Below are positions 10,833-20,614 of a DNA stretch of 64,000 nucleotides, piece after piece. Location of the stretch: contig CM055831.1 in the NCBI GenBank assembly GCA_029582265.1, positions 24,876,682-24,940,681 of the forward strand, read 5' to 3'. Within the stretch, counting starts at the first letter, position 1. Each line of letters begins with the position of its first letter. This DNA comes from Zoroaster sp. YZ-2022 (Eukaryota; Echinodermata; Asteroidea; Forcipulatida; Zoroasteridae). Both the position numbers and the translations under genes were made by a program. The notes beneath the pieces are model-generated. The model worked only from the letters and a program-made list of their open reading frames with translations, had not been told where the DNA came from and searched no databases.

Positions 10833-13800
10833 CTGATATCAAAACACAAATGCAATTTCGATGTTGAGGTAAATTTCCAGTCGGCATATTTTAGACCTAA
10901 ACATGTCATTTTTCATCATGGTAAAAACATCAATATACAATTTTTAACCCTCCTACTATAGCTGCACTTCAGTGGCAAGTAGCTATAGAGGTCGAAACCA
11001 GTCAACTGCCTGTTTTGACTGTTGACCCAAATGTGCACACAGGGGCATTTTTGACTGGTTTTTACTGTCATTTTGACCACCCTGAACAATATAAGACAAT
11101 ACTTTTACCAGTCAAAAACGGTCGACTCATTTTGATCTGTAAATGTACTTACTACACGTAAGGTTTGACAGTGTTTGACTTTTAAGTGCACTAGATATAC
11201 CTTGGCAAGTATATCAACATTTGGACTGATTTTGATCCTTGTAGTAGTAGGAGGGATAAGAGGCAATAAAAGTCAAACTGGTCCGGCATCCCCTGAATAT
11301 GATAGTAATATTGTCACGATCAGAGCAGACTTTAACAGGGCATGGAATCGGTGTGCTAGTTTAAGATTAACACAGTGACTGAAAATTACTGGCTCATTTA
11401 TGCAGCAGCAACGGTAAAATGACCTTATCATGTGGGGTATTATTTTCAGTCACTGAATTAATCTAAAACAAGCACTCTGATTCCATGCCCTGTTGATCGT
11501 GATGATACTGTCCCTTTAAAGCCAAATAAAAAAAGTCTCTTGTCTCTGCGCACCAGCATTTTTAATTTTCTTCTTTTTTTCTTTTTTTTTTGCTATGAAA
11601 TAATGTCCAATTGCAGCCAAAATTGCTGGATCGATTGGAATTCTGCTGTGCTTTAAACGACTTTTTCACATAGGGGTATGAACGTTTGCCCAATTTGTGA
11701 GGCTTCTCTTTTAGCCACCATACTTTGTATACAGGAAATTTTATTCCCGCAAATGTATAACGTATTTCCCTGTTGGCAAAAAAAAAGATGGCCGAAAAAA
11801 AGCGTCACCGATGACCAGAAACCGGAGCCTAACAAATGTTTCAACTGAAAAGATAACTTGATCATTCTTCTCTTCATCCCCTCACCTTTCTTCCGCTTCC
11901 TTCTGCCTTCTTCGGGCTTCCTCTCTCTCATTATCCTTGTTGACCCTCGCTACTTTCTTGGCCGCCTCTCGTTCCGCCCTGTCCCGCTCCTCTCTCTCTG
12001 CCTGCAAGTCTGGCGTCCGTTCTTCTTTTGTCTTGTTTAGTCTGTTCACAATCTCGTTGATTCTCTTGTCGACTTTGACACTAAGGACCTGACCATTACG
12101 AAGAAGATATAAAATGCTCAAGAACATCTAAGTGACCTATGAAAACCACGCCAGAGTTGTAATATTTGTACTCATATGGTAACTAACCCTCCTACTGCTA
12201 CAAGGGTCAAAATCAGTCAAAATGTTGAAATACTTCCCAAGGTATATCTAGTGCACTTAACAGTCAAACACTGTCAAACCTGTATGTAGTAAGTACATTT
12301 ACAGGTCAAAATGAGTCGACCATTTTTGACTGGTAAAAGCATTCTTCTGGTATTGTTCAGGGTGGTCAAAATGACAGTCAAAGATGCCCCTGTGTGCACA
12401 TTTGGGTCAACAGTCAAACCAGGCAGTTGACTAATTTTGACCTCTACAGCAACATTCCACTAAAGTGCATCAATAGTAGGAGGGTTGATGTGAGTAGCAC
12501 ACCTGTAAATGTACTTACTACACGTAAGGTTTGACAGTGCATGTTCATAGACATTTTGACTGACTTTTGACCCTTGCAGTCATAGAAATTAATTTAAAAA
12601 AATAGTCTGTGATTTCTAGGATTTTTCCTGATTTCCGGAATTTATTTACAAATCTCCCTATTGCCTCAAACTTTTCTTGAAAGAAGAGAAGTAGCCACCA
12701 AGGAAAGAAAGAAGTAGCCTATATTGTGTCCAAACCTCTTGTTTGTGGGGATGTGGAGAGTCTGTAAATTCTCCAAAATTAAACACCCAGGAGGTTCAGG
12801 GGGGTTTTGTCCTCTAGACCAAAGGGAGACCCAGGCCTGCTACCCATTTTTCAGGATTTGTTACTTTTTTCAAATTCACACCCCTGGAGTAGTCAGGGCG
12901 CCAAACTAAAAATCTTCCCCACAGCGTTAACCAGAGGGGTGTCTGGGTGTCTTTTAGACACCCTGTTTCAATTTGGGACACCCTATTATATCCGTCATTT
13001 ACAAGTAAAAGTATCGTAAGTCAACAATTTGGACACCCAAGTTCTAAATCTTGATTACCTCCTTATGTTTATGGAATCCTACTTGACCGACGTCCATGTC
13101 GGCTGTTTTCTTGAGATTGCTCCATGGTGTGTATACTATATTGATGTTGTTTGCTTTATTACCTGCAAAAGAGAATTTTTTTTTATATATATTTTTTTTT
13201 CCCCAACCAGTGAAATGCATGATACATGTATATGCGGTTATTAGAACCAGACCAAATTTCCCATACACAAAGTATGGTGGCTAAGAGAGGCCTCACAAAA
13301 TATGAATTCCAATTGATATCTGACTCTTGAAGAATGTAATGTGTACACTTTTACACACAATTATCTTTAAATTCAAGAGATTGCACTCCAATAAGGAAAG
13401 GATCGATTTAAGTATGGTATCCTCTGTATTATAAAAGTCAATTTGTTACCATTTACAGTACATGTATTTGTACACCACCGGGTATCCGAAGATTCCTGAT
13501 TTCTGGTATCCGGTTCCAAAAATAATAATAATAATCAGATCCCATGTGAAAAGTTTCAAAAGTAAAAGTGAACAAAATGAGTACGAATATATTTCCATGA
13601 GTATGAAATAAAAGAATTTCGCTGACTGTACTCACCGGTTATACTATTAGCCTTGACAAGCTGTGCACAGTCCTCGAGCACCGTAGCTGGAATACTGTTG
13701 ATATTCTCCCCTTTCGGTAATCTCAGATACACGTGAGCTGAGGAGTGCTTGTCTACATGAAACCTTCATAAAAAAATATTTCGAGTCTTAGCGACAGTTG

Positions 13801-16800
13801 AGATTTAAGGCAAAAAAAATTAAGTCTCCGGTTTCTGGTCTCCATGCGCGTCGCCATTTTTAATTTTCTTTTTTTTTTTGCTCTGAAACAATGTCCAATT
13901 GCAGCCAAAGTTGCTGGATCGATTGGAATTGCGCTGTGTTTTAAACAACTTTTTCACATAGGGGTATTAACGTTTGCCGAATTTATATATGGGAAATTTG
14001 GTCCCCGTGTATATGTATTACGTGATTACCATTAAAAAAAACACGTCACCGCACCGATTTTGAAGCCAACTGATGACCAGAAACAGGAGGCCTAAACCCA
14101 AATGGTGGGTCTCTCATTATCTCTGTAGCTCAAAGGTCTGATTCGACCCAAAGACCTGACCTTTGAGACAGTAACTGCAGCTAACTGAACTAGAGACTAT
14201 GTACTTACCATACATCTTCAGGAAAACCATATTTCAGTAATTCTTCATCTGAAAAGATGAAAACAAATGGGAAAATAAATTCAAATAATTTATAGGGAAT
14301 ATTTACATTTTATAATTACCCGATTACAAAATTACTTTCCTTTAACCCTAACTCCCTGAATCCTTCCTAACTCCCTAGGCCCACTTGCTTACACATAACC
14401 TGAATCCTTCCTAACTCCCTAGGCCCATTTGCTTACACATAACCTGAATCCTTCCTAACTCCCTAGGCCCATTTGCTTACACATAACCTGTATCCTTCCT
14501 AACTCCCTAGGCCCATTTGCTTACACATAACCTGTATCCTTCCTAACTCCCTAGGCCCATTTGCTTACACATAACCTGTATCCTTCCTAACTCCCTAGGC
14601 CCACTTGCTTACACATAACCTGTATCCTTCCTAACTCCCTAGGCCCATTTGCTTACATAACCTGTATCCTTCCTAACTCCCTAGGCTAACCTGTATCCTT
14701 CCTAACTCCCTAGGCCCATTTGCTTACACATAACCTGTATCCTTCCTAACTCCCTAGGCCCACTTGCTTACACATAACCTGTATCCTTCCTAACTCCCTA
14801 GGCCCACTTGCTTACACATAACCTGAATCCTTCCTAACTCCCTAGGCCCATTTGCTTACACATAACCTGTATCCTTCCTAACTCCCTAGGCCCATTTGCT
14901 TACACATAACCTGAATCCTTCCTAACTCCCTAGGCCCATTTGCTTACACATAACCTGAATCCTTCCTAACTCCCTAGGCCCATTTGCTTACACATAACCT
15001 GAATCCTTCCTAACTCCCTAGGCCCATTTGCTTACACATAACCTGAATCCTTCCTAACTCCCTAGGCCCATTTGCTTACACATAACCTGAATCCTTCCTA
15101 ACTCCCTAGGCCCATTTGCTTACACATAACCTGAATCCTTCCTAACTCCCTAGGCCCATTGCTTACACATAACCTGAATCCTTCCTAACTCCCTAGGCCC
15201 ACTTGCTTACACACAACCTGAATCCTTCCTAACTCCCTAGGCCCACTTGCTTACACACAACCTGAATCCTTCCTAACTCCCTAGGCCCACTTGCTTACAC
15301 ACAACCTGAATCCTTCCTAACTCCCTAGGCCCATTTGCTTACACATAACCTGAATCCTTCCTAACTCCCTAGGCCCATTTGCTTACACATAACCTGAATC
15401 CTTCCTAACTCCCTAGGCCCATTTGCTTACACATAACCTGAATCCTTCCTAACTCCCTAGGCCCATTTGCTTACACATAACCTGAATCCTTCCTAACTCC
15501 CTAGGCCCATTTGCTTACACATAACCTGAATCCTTCCTAACTCCCTAGGCCCACTTGCTTACACATAACCTGAATCCTTCCTAACTCCCTAGGCCCACTT
15601 TGCTTACACATAACCTGAATCCTTCCTAACTCCCTAGGCCCATTTGCTTACACATAACCTGAATCCTTCCTAACTCCCTAGGCCCATTTGCTTACACATA
15701 ACCTGAATCCTTCCTAACTCCCTAGGCCCATTTGCTTACACATAACCTGAATCCTTCCTAACTCCCTAGGCCCATTTGCTTACACATAACCTGAATCCTT
15801 CCTAACTCCCTAGGCCCATTTGCTTACACATAACCTGAATCCTTCCTAACTCCCTAGGCCCATTTGCTTACACATAACCTGAATCCTTCCTAACTCCCTA
15901 GGCCCATTTGCTTACATAACCTGAATCCTTCCTAACTCCCTAGGCCCATTTGCTTACACATAACCTGAATCCTTCCTAACTCCCTAGGCCCATTTGCTTA
16001 CACATAACCTGAATCCTTCCTAACTCCCTAGGCCCATTTGCTTACACATAACCTGAATCCTTCCTAACTCCCTAGGCCCATTTGCTTACACATAACCTGA
16101 ATCCTTCCTAACTCCCTAGGCCCATTTGCTTACACATAACCTGAATCCTTCCTAACTCCCTAGGCCCATTTGCTTACACATAACCTGAATCCTTCCTAAC
16201 TCCCTAGGCCCATTTGCTTACACATAACCTGAATCCTTCCTAACTCCCTAGGCCCATTTGCTTACACATAACCTGAATCCTTCCTAACTCCCTAGGCCCA
16301 TTTGCTTACACATAACCTGAATCCTTCCTAACTCCCTAGGCCCATTTGCTTACACATAACCTGAATCCTTCCTAACTCCCTAGGCCCATTTGCTTACACA
16401 TAACCTGAATCCTTCCTAACTCCCTAGGCCCATTTGCTTACACATAACCTGAATCCTTCCTAACTCCCTAGGCCCATTTGCTTACACATAACCTGAATCC
16501 TTCCTAACTCCCTAGGCCCATTTGCTTACACATAACCTGAATCCTTCCTAACTCCCTAGGCCCATTTGCTTACACATAACCTGAATCCTTCCTAACTCCC
16601 TAGGCCCATTTGCTTACACATAACCTGAATCCTTCCTAACTCCCTAGGCCCACTTTGCTTACACATAACCTGAATCCTTCCTAACTCCCTAGGCCCATTT
16701 GCTTACACATAACCTGAATCCTTCCTAACTCCCTAGGCCCATTTGCTTACACATAACCTGAATCCTTCCTAACTCCCTAGGCCCATTTGCTTACACATAA

Positions 16801-19083
16801 CCTGAATCCTTCCTAACTCCCTAGGCCCATTTGCTTACACATAACCTGAATCCTTCCTAACTCCCTAGGCCCATTTGCTTACACATAACCTGAATCCTTC
16901 CTAACTCCCTAGGCCCACTTGCTTACACATAACCTGAATCCTTCCTAACTCCCTAGGCCCACTTGCTTACACATAACCTGAATCCTTCCTAACTCCCTAG
17001 GCCCATTTGCTTACACACAACCTGAATGCTTCCTACCTCCCTAGGCCCATTTGCTTACACATAACCTGAATCCTTCCTAACTCCCTAGGCCCATTTGCTT
17101 ACACATAACCTGAATCCTCCCTAACTCCCTAGGCCCACTTGCTTACACATAACCTGAATCCTTCCTAACTCCCTAGGCCCATTTGCTTACACATAACCTG
17201 AATCCTTCCTAACTCCCTAGGCCCATTTGCTTACACATAACCTGAATCCTTCCTAACTCCCTAGGCCCATTTGCTTACACATAACCTGAATCCTTCCTAA
17301 CTCCCTAGGCCCATTTGCTTACACATAACCTGAATCCTTCCTAACTCCCTAAGGCCCATTTGCTTACACATAACCTGAATCCTCCAAAATCCTTCAGTAG
17401 TAAAGCAAGCACATGACATGTATGCACACATGTTTCTAATCTGTGATACATGTACATGGCCAGGGACCCTCCTTGCCTGCATGGAGCAATAAACAGTGTC
17501 CACTGACCCAAGCACTGACCTTGCAATCACTACAACAAACATGGATGTACATGTACCATGGAAAGGCAAGTATGCCTAATAACCTCAATCCTTCAAAATC
17601 CTTCACTTTAGCGAAGAGGATTTGGGAGGATTTGGGAGGATTTGGGAGGATTTGGGAAGGTTAGGGTTAAAAGATGATAGAGGATACACTTAAGAAGATG
17701 AAAGTGTAGTCAAGTGAGGATTGGACGCTATTTTGGGAGATTTTGAGCAATGAATGTATGCACATCCAGTGAGATGTTGGCCATTTTGTCATCTGCTAAA
17801 AACACATGCTTCGACATTGTGCACAAGTGGCGGTTGGGTTTGACATTCTTTCCATGGTACCATACATCCTGAATTTTTTCCGTCTGACTCTTTTAAGAAA
17901 ACATGAAAGTAATCCTGTGAGCAGCAGCAATTACATAATTATTTTAAAAATAGACTCTGAATGGAAGAGGTATTCGGACTAGGGCCAATGATATTGGGGG
18001 GGTGTCCAGTGTGTTGGTCCTAAACTAGGGCTATGAAATTAGCTAGTGAAACTCGGATTGTTTTCTGTACATCACTCATTTCTTATAGAGTATGAGTACA
18101 ATTCAGCCTCATCTTCACTTCATGAGAACCCAATTTTTATATATCAATCTGTAAACGTTTTTTAATTCAACTCCTCGGCAATAAACCCTTTCAAATTTGT
18201 GAAACTTACTTTCATATTTGTCGACTCCAACATAGATGACATAACCTGAAAAAAGTGGGAAAAGAATCACAACATTAATCCAACTATCATCTTCAACAAG
18301 CGCTATGCCCGCACAAGGCCCTTGTCACTACTATCAGCTTGTTAACCCTAACTACCCCAAATCCTCCAAAATCGTTCTCCTGGTTTTGCCTGATTTTGAT
18401 GGATTCAGTACTCCACAGTATAGCCCAGTGAATAGAGCATGTAGCCATGTGTACCAAAACCATCAAACTCCACCGGCTGCTTTTTGTTGGATTCAGGACT
18501 GTATAGCTAAGCCATGCCGGATGCTTTGCATTTGCTACTGTACCAATTCTAGCCCCCATTCTAGGGCCAATACACTGGATTCCCTCCGTATCCTTGGCCC
18601 TAGCCCCACATCATGTACAAAAAAGAAGCAATTTTTTTTTTCAACTTTTGATCTGCTAATTATTACAATCTAAACTTTTGTGATTAACGTTAGGTAAGCT
18701 TACCCAAGCAGACATATTTTACATAAATAAGTTCACTTTTGTGAAATCGGTAATTTTGGTGAAATTTTAATTTTATAATTTTTTTTTTTTAATTTCAAAA
18801 ATGTTTCGAAAATTTCATGAAAGTGAGCTATCCAAGAATAATGGATTTTATGCCAAAAGTGTCTGCTTGGGCAAGGTTACCTAACGTTAATCACTAAGTT
18901 TTAGATAGGCCTAGTAAAAAGTACCGTCCCCGTAGTAAAAACAGATCAAAAGTTGAAAAAATTTGTTGTACATGTGGTGCTAGGGCCAAGGAATTGACCC
19001 TCAGTTAGCAAAAATAAAGGATAACATTCTCCGATTAATGAACAAATTCAATCCATACCTTCACTCTTAAAATAGAAAACCAT
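10751..19083 (-). CDS. CCDC25: Coiled-coil domain-containing protein 25 (CCDC25), complete seven-exon gene
   Basis: Complement of join 10751-10832, 11886-12088, 13059-13162, 13636-13763, 14209-14248, 18210-18245, 19059-19083. The total is 618 nt: 205 residues plus stop, against about 208 in vertebrate CCDC25. The N-terminal NFACT-R/DUF814-type domain is clear: [43 protein letters not shown], then [21 protein letters not shown] long charged coiled coil follows ([20 protein letters not shown] on through [10 protein letters not shown]), and the family's acidic tail ends in DDFM. Every donor and acceptor follows GT-AG and every phase is consistent. Relatives include yeast Jlp2. Human CCDC25 has been reported as a surface sensor of extracellular-trap DNA; whether that applies here is unknown. 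Start codon: the only ATG giving MVFYF. The gene is head to head with BLCAP and convergent with FKBP. Confidence 0.97.
10948..11255. mobile_element. TTAA-type CCCTCCTA element (GTCAAAA family) in CCDC25 intron 6
   Basis: TTAA (10944-10947) then CCCTCCTACTATAGCTGC. The right end is TAGTAGTAGGAGGG with the flanking TTAA decayed to ATAA. Internally it is nearly collinear with 437-722 and 1911-2214. Confidence 0.8.
11301..11518. mobile_element. Palindromic CAGGGCATGGAATCGG element in CCDC25 intron 6
   Basis: Arms TTGTCACGATCAGAGCAGAC / GTTGATCGTGATGATACTGT and CAGGGCATGGAATCGGTGTG / GATTCCATGCCCTG. The centre CTCATTTATGCAGCAGCAAC is shared with all other copies. Confidence 0.82.
11521..11829. 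mobile_element. GGCC/TTA-type MITE (Harbinger-like) in CCDC25 intron 6
   Basis: GCCAAATAAAAAAAGTCTC at the left and ACCAGAAACCGGAGCC at the right. Internal AATGTCCAATTGCAGCCAAA and GAACGTTTGCCCAATTTGTG are diagnostic of the family. Confidence 0.7.
11886..12088 (-). CDS. CCDC25: CCDC25 exon 6: coiled-coil region VLSVKVDKR to AEE(R)
   Basis: A 203-nt exon, phase 0 in and phase 2 out, with donor GTGAGG. It encodes the Glu/Arg/Lys-rich coiled coil. An unspliced reading frame on this strand extends 13 codons upstream through the intron and is not the real start. Confidence 0.95.
12187..12485. mobile_element. TTAA-type CCCTCCTA element (GTCAAAA family, inverted) in CCDC25 intron 5
   Basis: CCCTCCTACTGCTACAAGGG at the left and AATAGTAGGAGGG at the right. 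The flanking target copies are decayed (CTAA, TTGA). The body runs in the opposite direction to the 10.9 kb copy, although both ends read CCCTCCTA inward. Confidence 0.78.
12602..13055. repeat. Two abutting dispersed repeats in CCDC25 intron 5
   Basis: 12602-12890 is a copy of the GAGAAGTAGCCACCAAGG repeat. 12917-13055 is a copy of the GGGTGTCTGGGTGTCTTTTA...TTTGGACACCCAAGTTCTA repeat, also found at 39645-41370 (split by a SINE), 58753-58905 and 60433-60610. The second one ends a few bases from the exon 5 donor. Confidence 0.8.
13059..13162 (-). CDS. CCDC25: CCDC25 exon 5: [13 protein letters not shown] to GFHKHKE
   Basis: A 104-nt exon; acceptor TTTTGCAG, donor GTAATC. It encodes [20 protein letters not shown], the best conserved block. 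The donor is bounded within about ten bases by a dispersed repeat (12917-13055). Confidence 0.95.
13330..13500. repeat. Dispersed repeat retaining the empty TTAA site of the 38.75 kb element
   Basis: TGACTCTTGAAGAATGTAAT through ATTATCTTTAAATTCAAGAG and on to GTACACCACCGGGTATCCGA matches 38706-38754 joined directly to 39389-39540. The 13367-13370 TTAA here is uninterrupted. Confidence 0.85.
13636..13763 (-). CDS. CCDC25: CCDC25 exon 4: [13 protein letters not shown] to KANSIT(G)
   Basis: A 128-nt exon; donor GTGAGT follows CCG. It holds the hallmark [14 protein letters not shown] of the NFACT-R/DUF814 fold, and then [20 protein letters not shown]. Confidence 0.95.
13808..14092. mobile_element. 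GGCC/TTA-type MITE (Harbinger-like) in CCDC25 intron 3
   Basis: TTAAGGC with AAGTCTCCGGTTTCTGG at the left; CCAGAAACAGGAGGCC with TAA at the right. The shared core AATGTCCAATTGCAGCCAAA is present. Confidence 0.75.
14209..14248 (-). CDS. CCDC25: CCDC25 exon 3: (N)[12 protein letters not shown](W)
   Basis: A 40-nt exon with acceptor CTTTTCAG and donor GTAAGT. The Trp codon is completed by exon 4. It is separated from exon 2 by the 3.96 kb intron that carries the 44-bp minisatellite. Confidence 0.93.
14346..17666. mobile_element. TTAA-flanked CCCTAAC element expanded by a minisatellite, in CCDC25 intron 2
   Basis: The element is bounded by TTAA at 14342-14345 and 17667-17670. It starts CCCTAACTCCCT and ends GGAAGGTTAGGG. 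The right 280 bp (17390-17666) is the ordinary body of a roughly 300-bp family seen at 43654-43906, 54289-54597 and 60699-60997; shared words include CATGGCCAGGGACCCTCC and AATAAACAGTGTCCACTGAC. The other 3 kb is the 44-bp array listed next. No reading frame belongs to it. Confidence 0.85.
14354..17390. repeat. 44-bp-period minisatellite, about 69 copies
   Basis: Unit: CCTGAATCCTTCCTAACTCC followed by CTAGGCCCATTTGCTTACAC and ATAA. Period measured between GAATCC words (for example 15001 and 15045). Variants are mostly single bases (CATTTG/CACTTG, GAATCC/TATCC, ACATAA/ACACAA), with a few short deletions such as near 14660-14690. Variants are clustered: TATCC units at 14490-14880 and CACTTG-plus-CACAA units at 15195-15310. 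This suggests local spread of variants. The period is not a multiple of 3. Confidence 0.97.
18210..18245 (-). CDS. CCDC25: CCDC25 exon 2: (G)[11 protein letters not shown](N)
   Basis: A 36-nt exon. Acceptor TTTTTTCAG and donor GTAAGT are both good, and both boundaries split codons in agreement with exons 1 and 3. It matches the Y-x-I-Y-x-G-x-DKYEN segment of the family. Confidence 0.93.
18342..18600. repeat. Degraded TTAACCCTAAC element in CCDC25 intron 1
   Basis: TTAACCCTAACTACCCCAAA at the left, then AATCCTCCAAAATC and TTTTGATGGATTCAG words as in the element at 59217-59658. No clear right end is visible. Confidence 0.5.
18679..18892. repeat. Inverted-repeat element in CCDC25 intron 1
   Basis: GTGATTAACGTTAGGTAAGC with TTACCCAAGCAGACA at the left is matched in reverse complement by TGTCTGCTTGGGCAAGGT and TACCTAACGTTAATCAC at the right. 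The middle is AT-rich. It is a roughly 214-bp foldback/MITE with near-perfect 40-bp arms, so probably a recent insertion. Confidence 0.8.
19059..19083 (-). CDS. CCDC25: CCDC25 exon 1: MVFYFKSE(G)
   Basis: ATG is at 19083-19081 on the minus strand, and donor GTATGG follows 19059. It encodes 8 codons plus one base. The next exon supplies GT to complete Gly. MVFYF is the invariant N-terminus of the family. Confidence 0.92.
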
Positions 19084-19626
19084 TTTCAGCACTTTTTGAT
19101 CAGACGATCATCACCACCACTAGTAATGAGTAGATAGGCCTATACACATACACATGTAAACTGTTTTCATGTGGTTTTCTTATTCTTGACACTTGAGGGC
19201 GCACTCAGTTTTATGACGCCTTTAATTAATAAAAATGCTTCAAAAATGGGAAATAACACTATAGATATTGGATACACATATTTAGCAAATCTTGACAAAC
19301 GAATACAATTTATTTTTTGGACGCAAAGAAACAATTAAAATGTAGAAATGTTCAACTACTACTTTTATTGGGTCAAGTATGAAACCTAGTCTCTGTAAAA
19401 TATTTGCGTTTGAAATGTGTTTAATTTTTTGTCAACAAGCGAGACCTGTGGCACCAGACTAAATATGACGATGGACGAATTTCATCATAAAGTTAGAGAC
19501 ATCATGGAGGAAGGAATGTAGACAGTCGTTCGATCCATGCAGTTAAACATGTGATTTCTGCCAGTGAAAATGCACAGTTTGTGGTTCCAGATGTACTGAT
19601 TGAATTACAAGAAAACGAGGTTCGCC
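19084..19626. promoter_or_regulatory. Shared CCDC25-BLCAP intergenic region (probable bidirectional promoter)
   Basis: 543 bases separate the two divergent start codons. No TATA box is obvious. On the BLCAP side a short upstream frame (MTMDEFHHKVRDIMEEGM, ATG at about 19466) ends before the BLCAP ATG and could reduce translation if it is in the mRNA. Transcript starts cannot be placed from sequence alone. Confidence 0.45.
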
Positions 19627-19863
19627 ATGTACTGCCTCCAGTGGCTTTTGCCGGTGTTACTGATGCCGATACCGCGGTCGGCATTAAACATGGGACTACT
19701 GCATAATTACAGCATGTTCATGATACTGTATCTAGCGGGATTCTTTCTCGAGAGAAAACCCTGCACTATCTGCAGTGCCATGTTCTTCGTGGCGCTGGCG
19801 CTCATCTGTTACAATTGGACGGGGAACTGTATTTTCTACTCCTGTGGAGACTCGTGTGAATGA
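19627..19863 (+). CDS. BLCAP: BLCAP (bladder cancer-associated protein, apoptosis-inducing factor homologue), single exon
   Basis: The 78-residue frame starts [14 protein letters not shown], identical to the vertebrate N-terminus over the first 12 residues. It continues with [24 protein letters not shown] and [20 protein letters not shown], ending SCE TGA. BLCAP is a small two-membrane-segment protein, 87 residues in mammals, that lowers proliferation and promotes apoptosis; its mechanism is poorly known. Hydrophobic segments at residues 4-14 and about 24-38 and 46-58 fit, and the [10 protein letters not shown] motif is unmistakable. The mammalian C-terminal tail after the Cys-rich end is missing. 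An upstream in-frame ATG (19600) would add nine residues, but MYCLQW is the conserved start. Of the mammalian A-to-I recoding positions, Tyr2 and Gln5 are present and Lys15 is Ile. The intronless coding region is typical of the gene. Confidence 0.95.
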   Translation: MYCLQWLLPVLLMPIPRSALNMGLLHNYSMFMILYLAGFFLERKPCTICSAMFFVALALICYNWTGNCIFYSCGDSCE

Positions 19864-19917
19864 TTTTGAGGAAGACGAGTGACAAGTTTGATAAAGACAG
19901 TCATATTATTAACAGGC

Positions 19918-20331
19918 GCATCTGTTACAATTGGACGGGGAACTGTATTTTCTAGTTCTACTCCTGTGGAGATGCGTGTGAATGATTTTGAGGAAGATGA
20001 GTTTGATGAAGACAGTCATATTAACAGTCACTGATGGTGTTTGATCCATCCAACGTGACCATCTCAAAAGTAAAAAGCATCTTGCAGTTCCATCATGGTG
20101 TAACTGTTTGAACTTCAATCAAATCCTGTATTTTCTACTCCCGTGGAGACTTGTTGTAGTAATGATTTTGAGGAAGACAAGTGTGACAAGTTTGAGGAAG
20201 ACAGTCTTGTCAACAGTGTCTGATCCATCCAACATGACCATCTGAAAGTAGCTAGGATGATCCTGTCGTTAATAATCTGAAAGTAAAAGGGTTTTGCAGT
20301 TCCATCATAGTGTAACTGTCGGAACTTCAAT
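19918..20331 (+). repeat. Two degenerate tandem duplications of the BLCAP 3' end
   Basis: 19918-20122 and 20126-20331 both descend from a unit that overlaps the last codons of BLCAP. 19920-20010 repeats ATCTGTTACAATTGGACGGG through GTGTGAATGATTTTGAGGAA (original at 19804-19873). 20128-20190 repeats TGTATTTTCTACTCCCGTGG onward. Each also carries GATCCATCCAAC..GACCATCT and GCAGTTCCATCAT..GTGTAACTGT. The copies have stops and small indels, so they are non-coding 3' flank or UTR. Confidence 0.8.
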
Positions 20332-20614
20332 CGTCCACTGAATTAATTTACTTAACATTGGACATGCATAACTTGTATGAATACTAGTTGATTCATCATT
20401 ATTTACCATCATATATCAAAGGATTCTGCACTGGATTGGAGTTAGTATGGCGAGTCTATCGACAGTGACGTATTGCATTATACCAAGTTTGACTCGGTCA
20501 GGTTATTGGACAACGTCCGTCTTGAATCAGTTCTATCAGATGGATCATGGATGAGGTCTCGAGGAGGGCGCTTCATACTCTCATGTCTTTCCCAAGAAAC
20601 ACAGTCCTAACTTA

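Noticed and set aside
14354..17390. CRISPR-like array (regular repeats)
   Set aside because: There are no unique spacers; units are contiguous 44-bp tandem copies in a eukaryotic intron.
17630..17670. Interstitial telomere sequence (GGGTTAGGGTTAA-like)
   Set aside because: Only one or two TTAGGG words occur and they coincide with the terminal inverted repeat and TTAA of a transposon.
19502..19684. 60-codon minus-strand frame over the BLCAP start
   Set aside because: Shadow of the BLCAP region; no conserved features.
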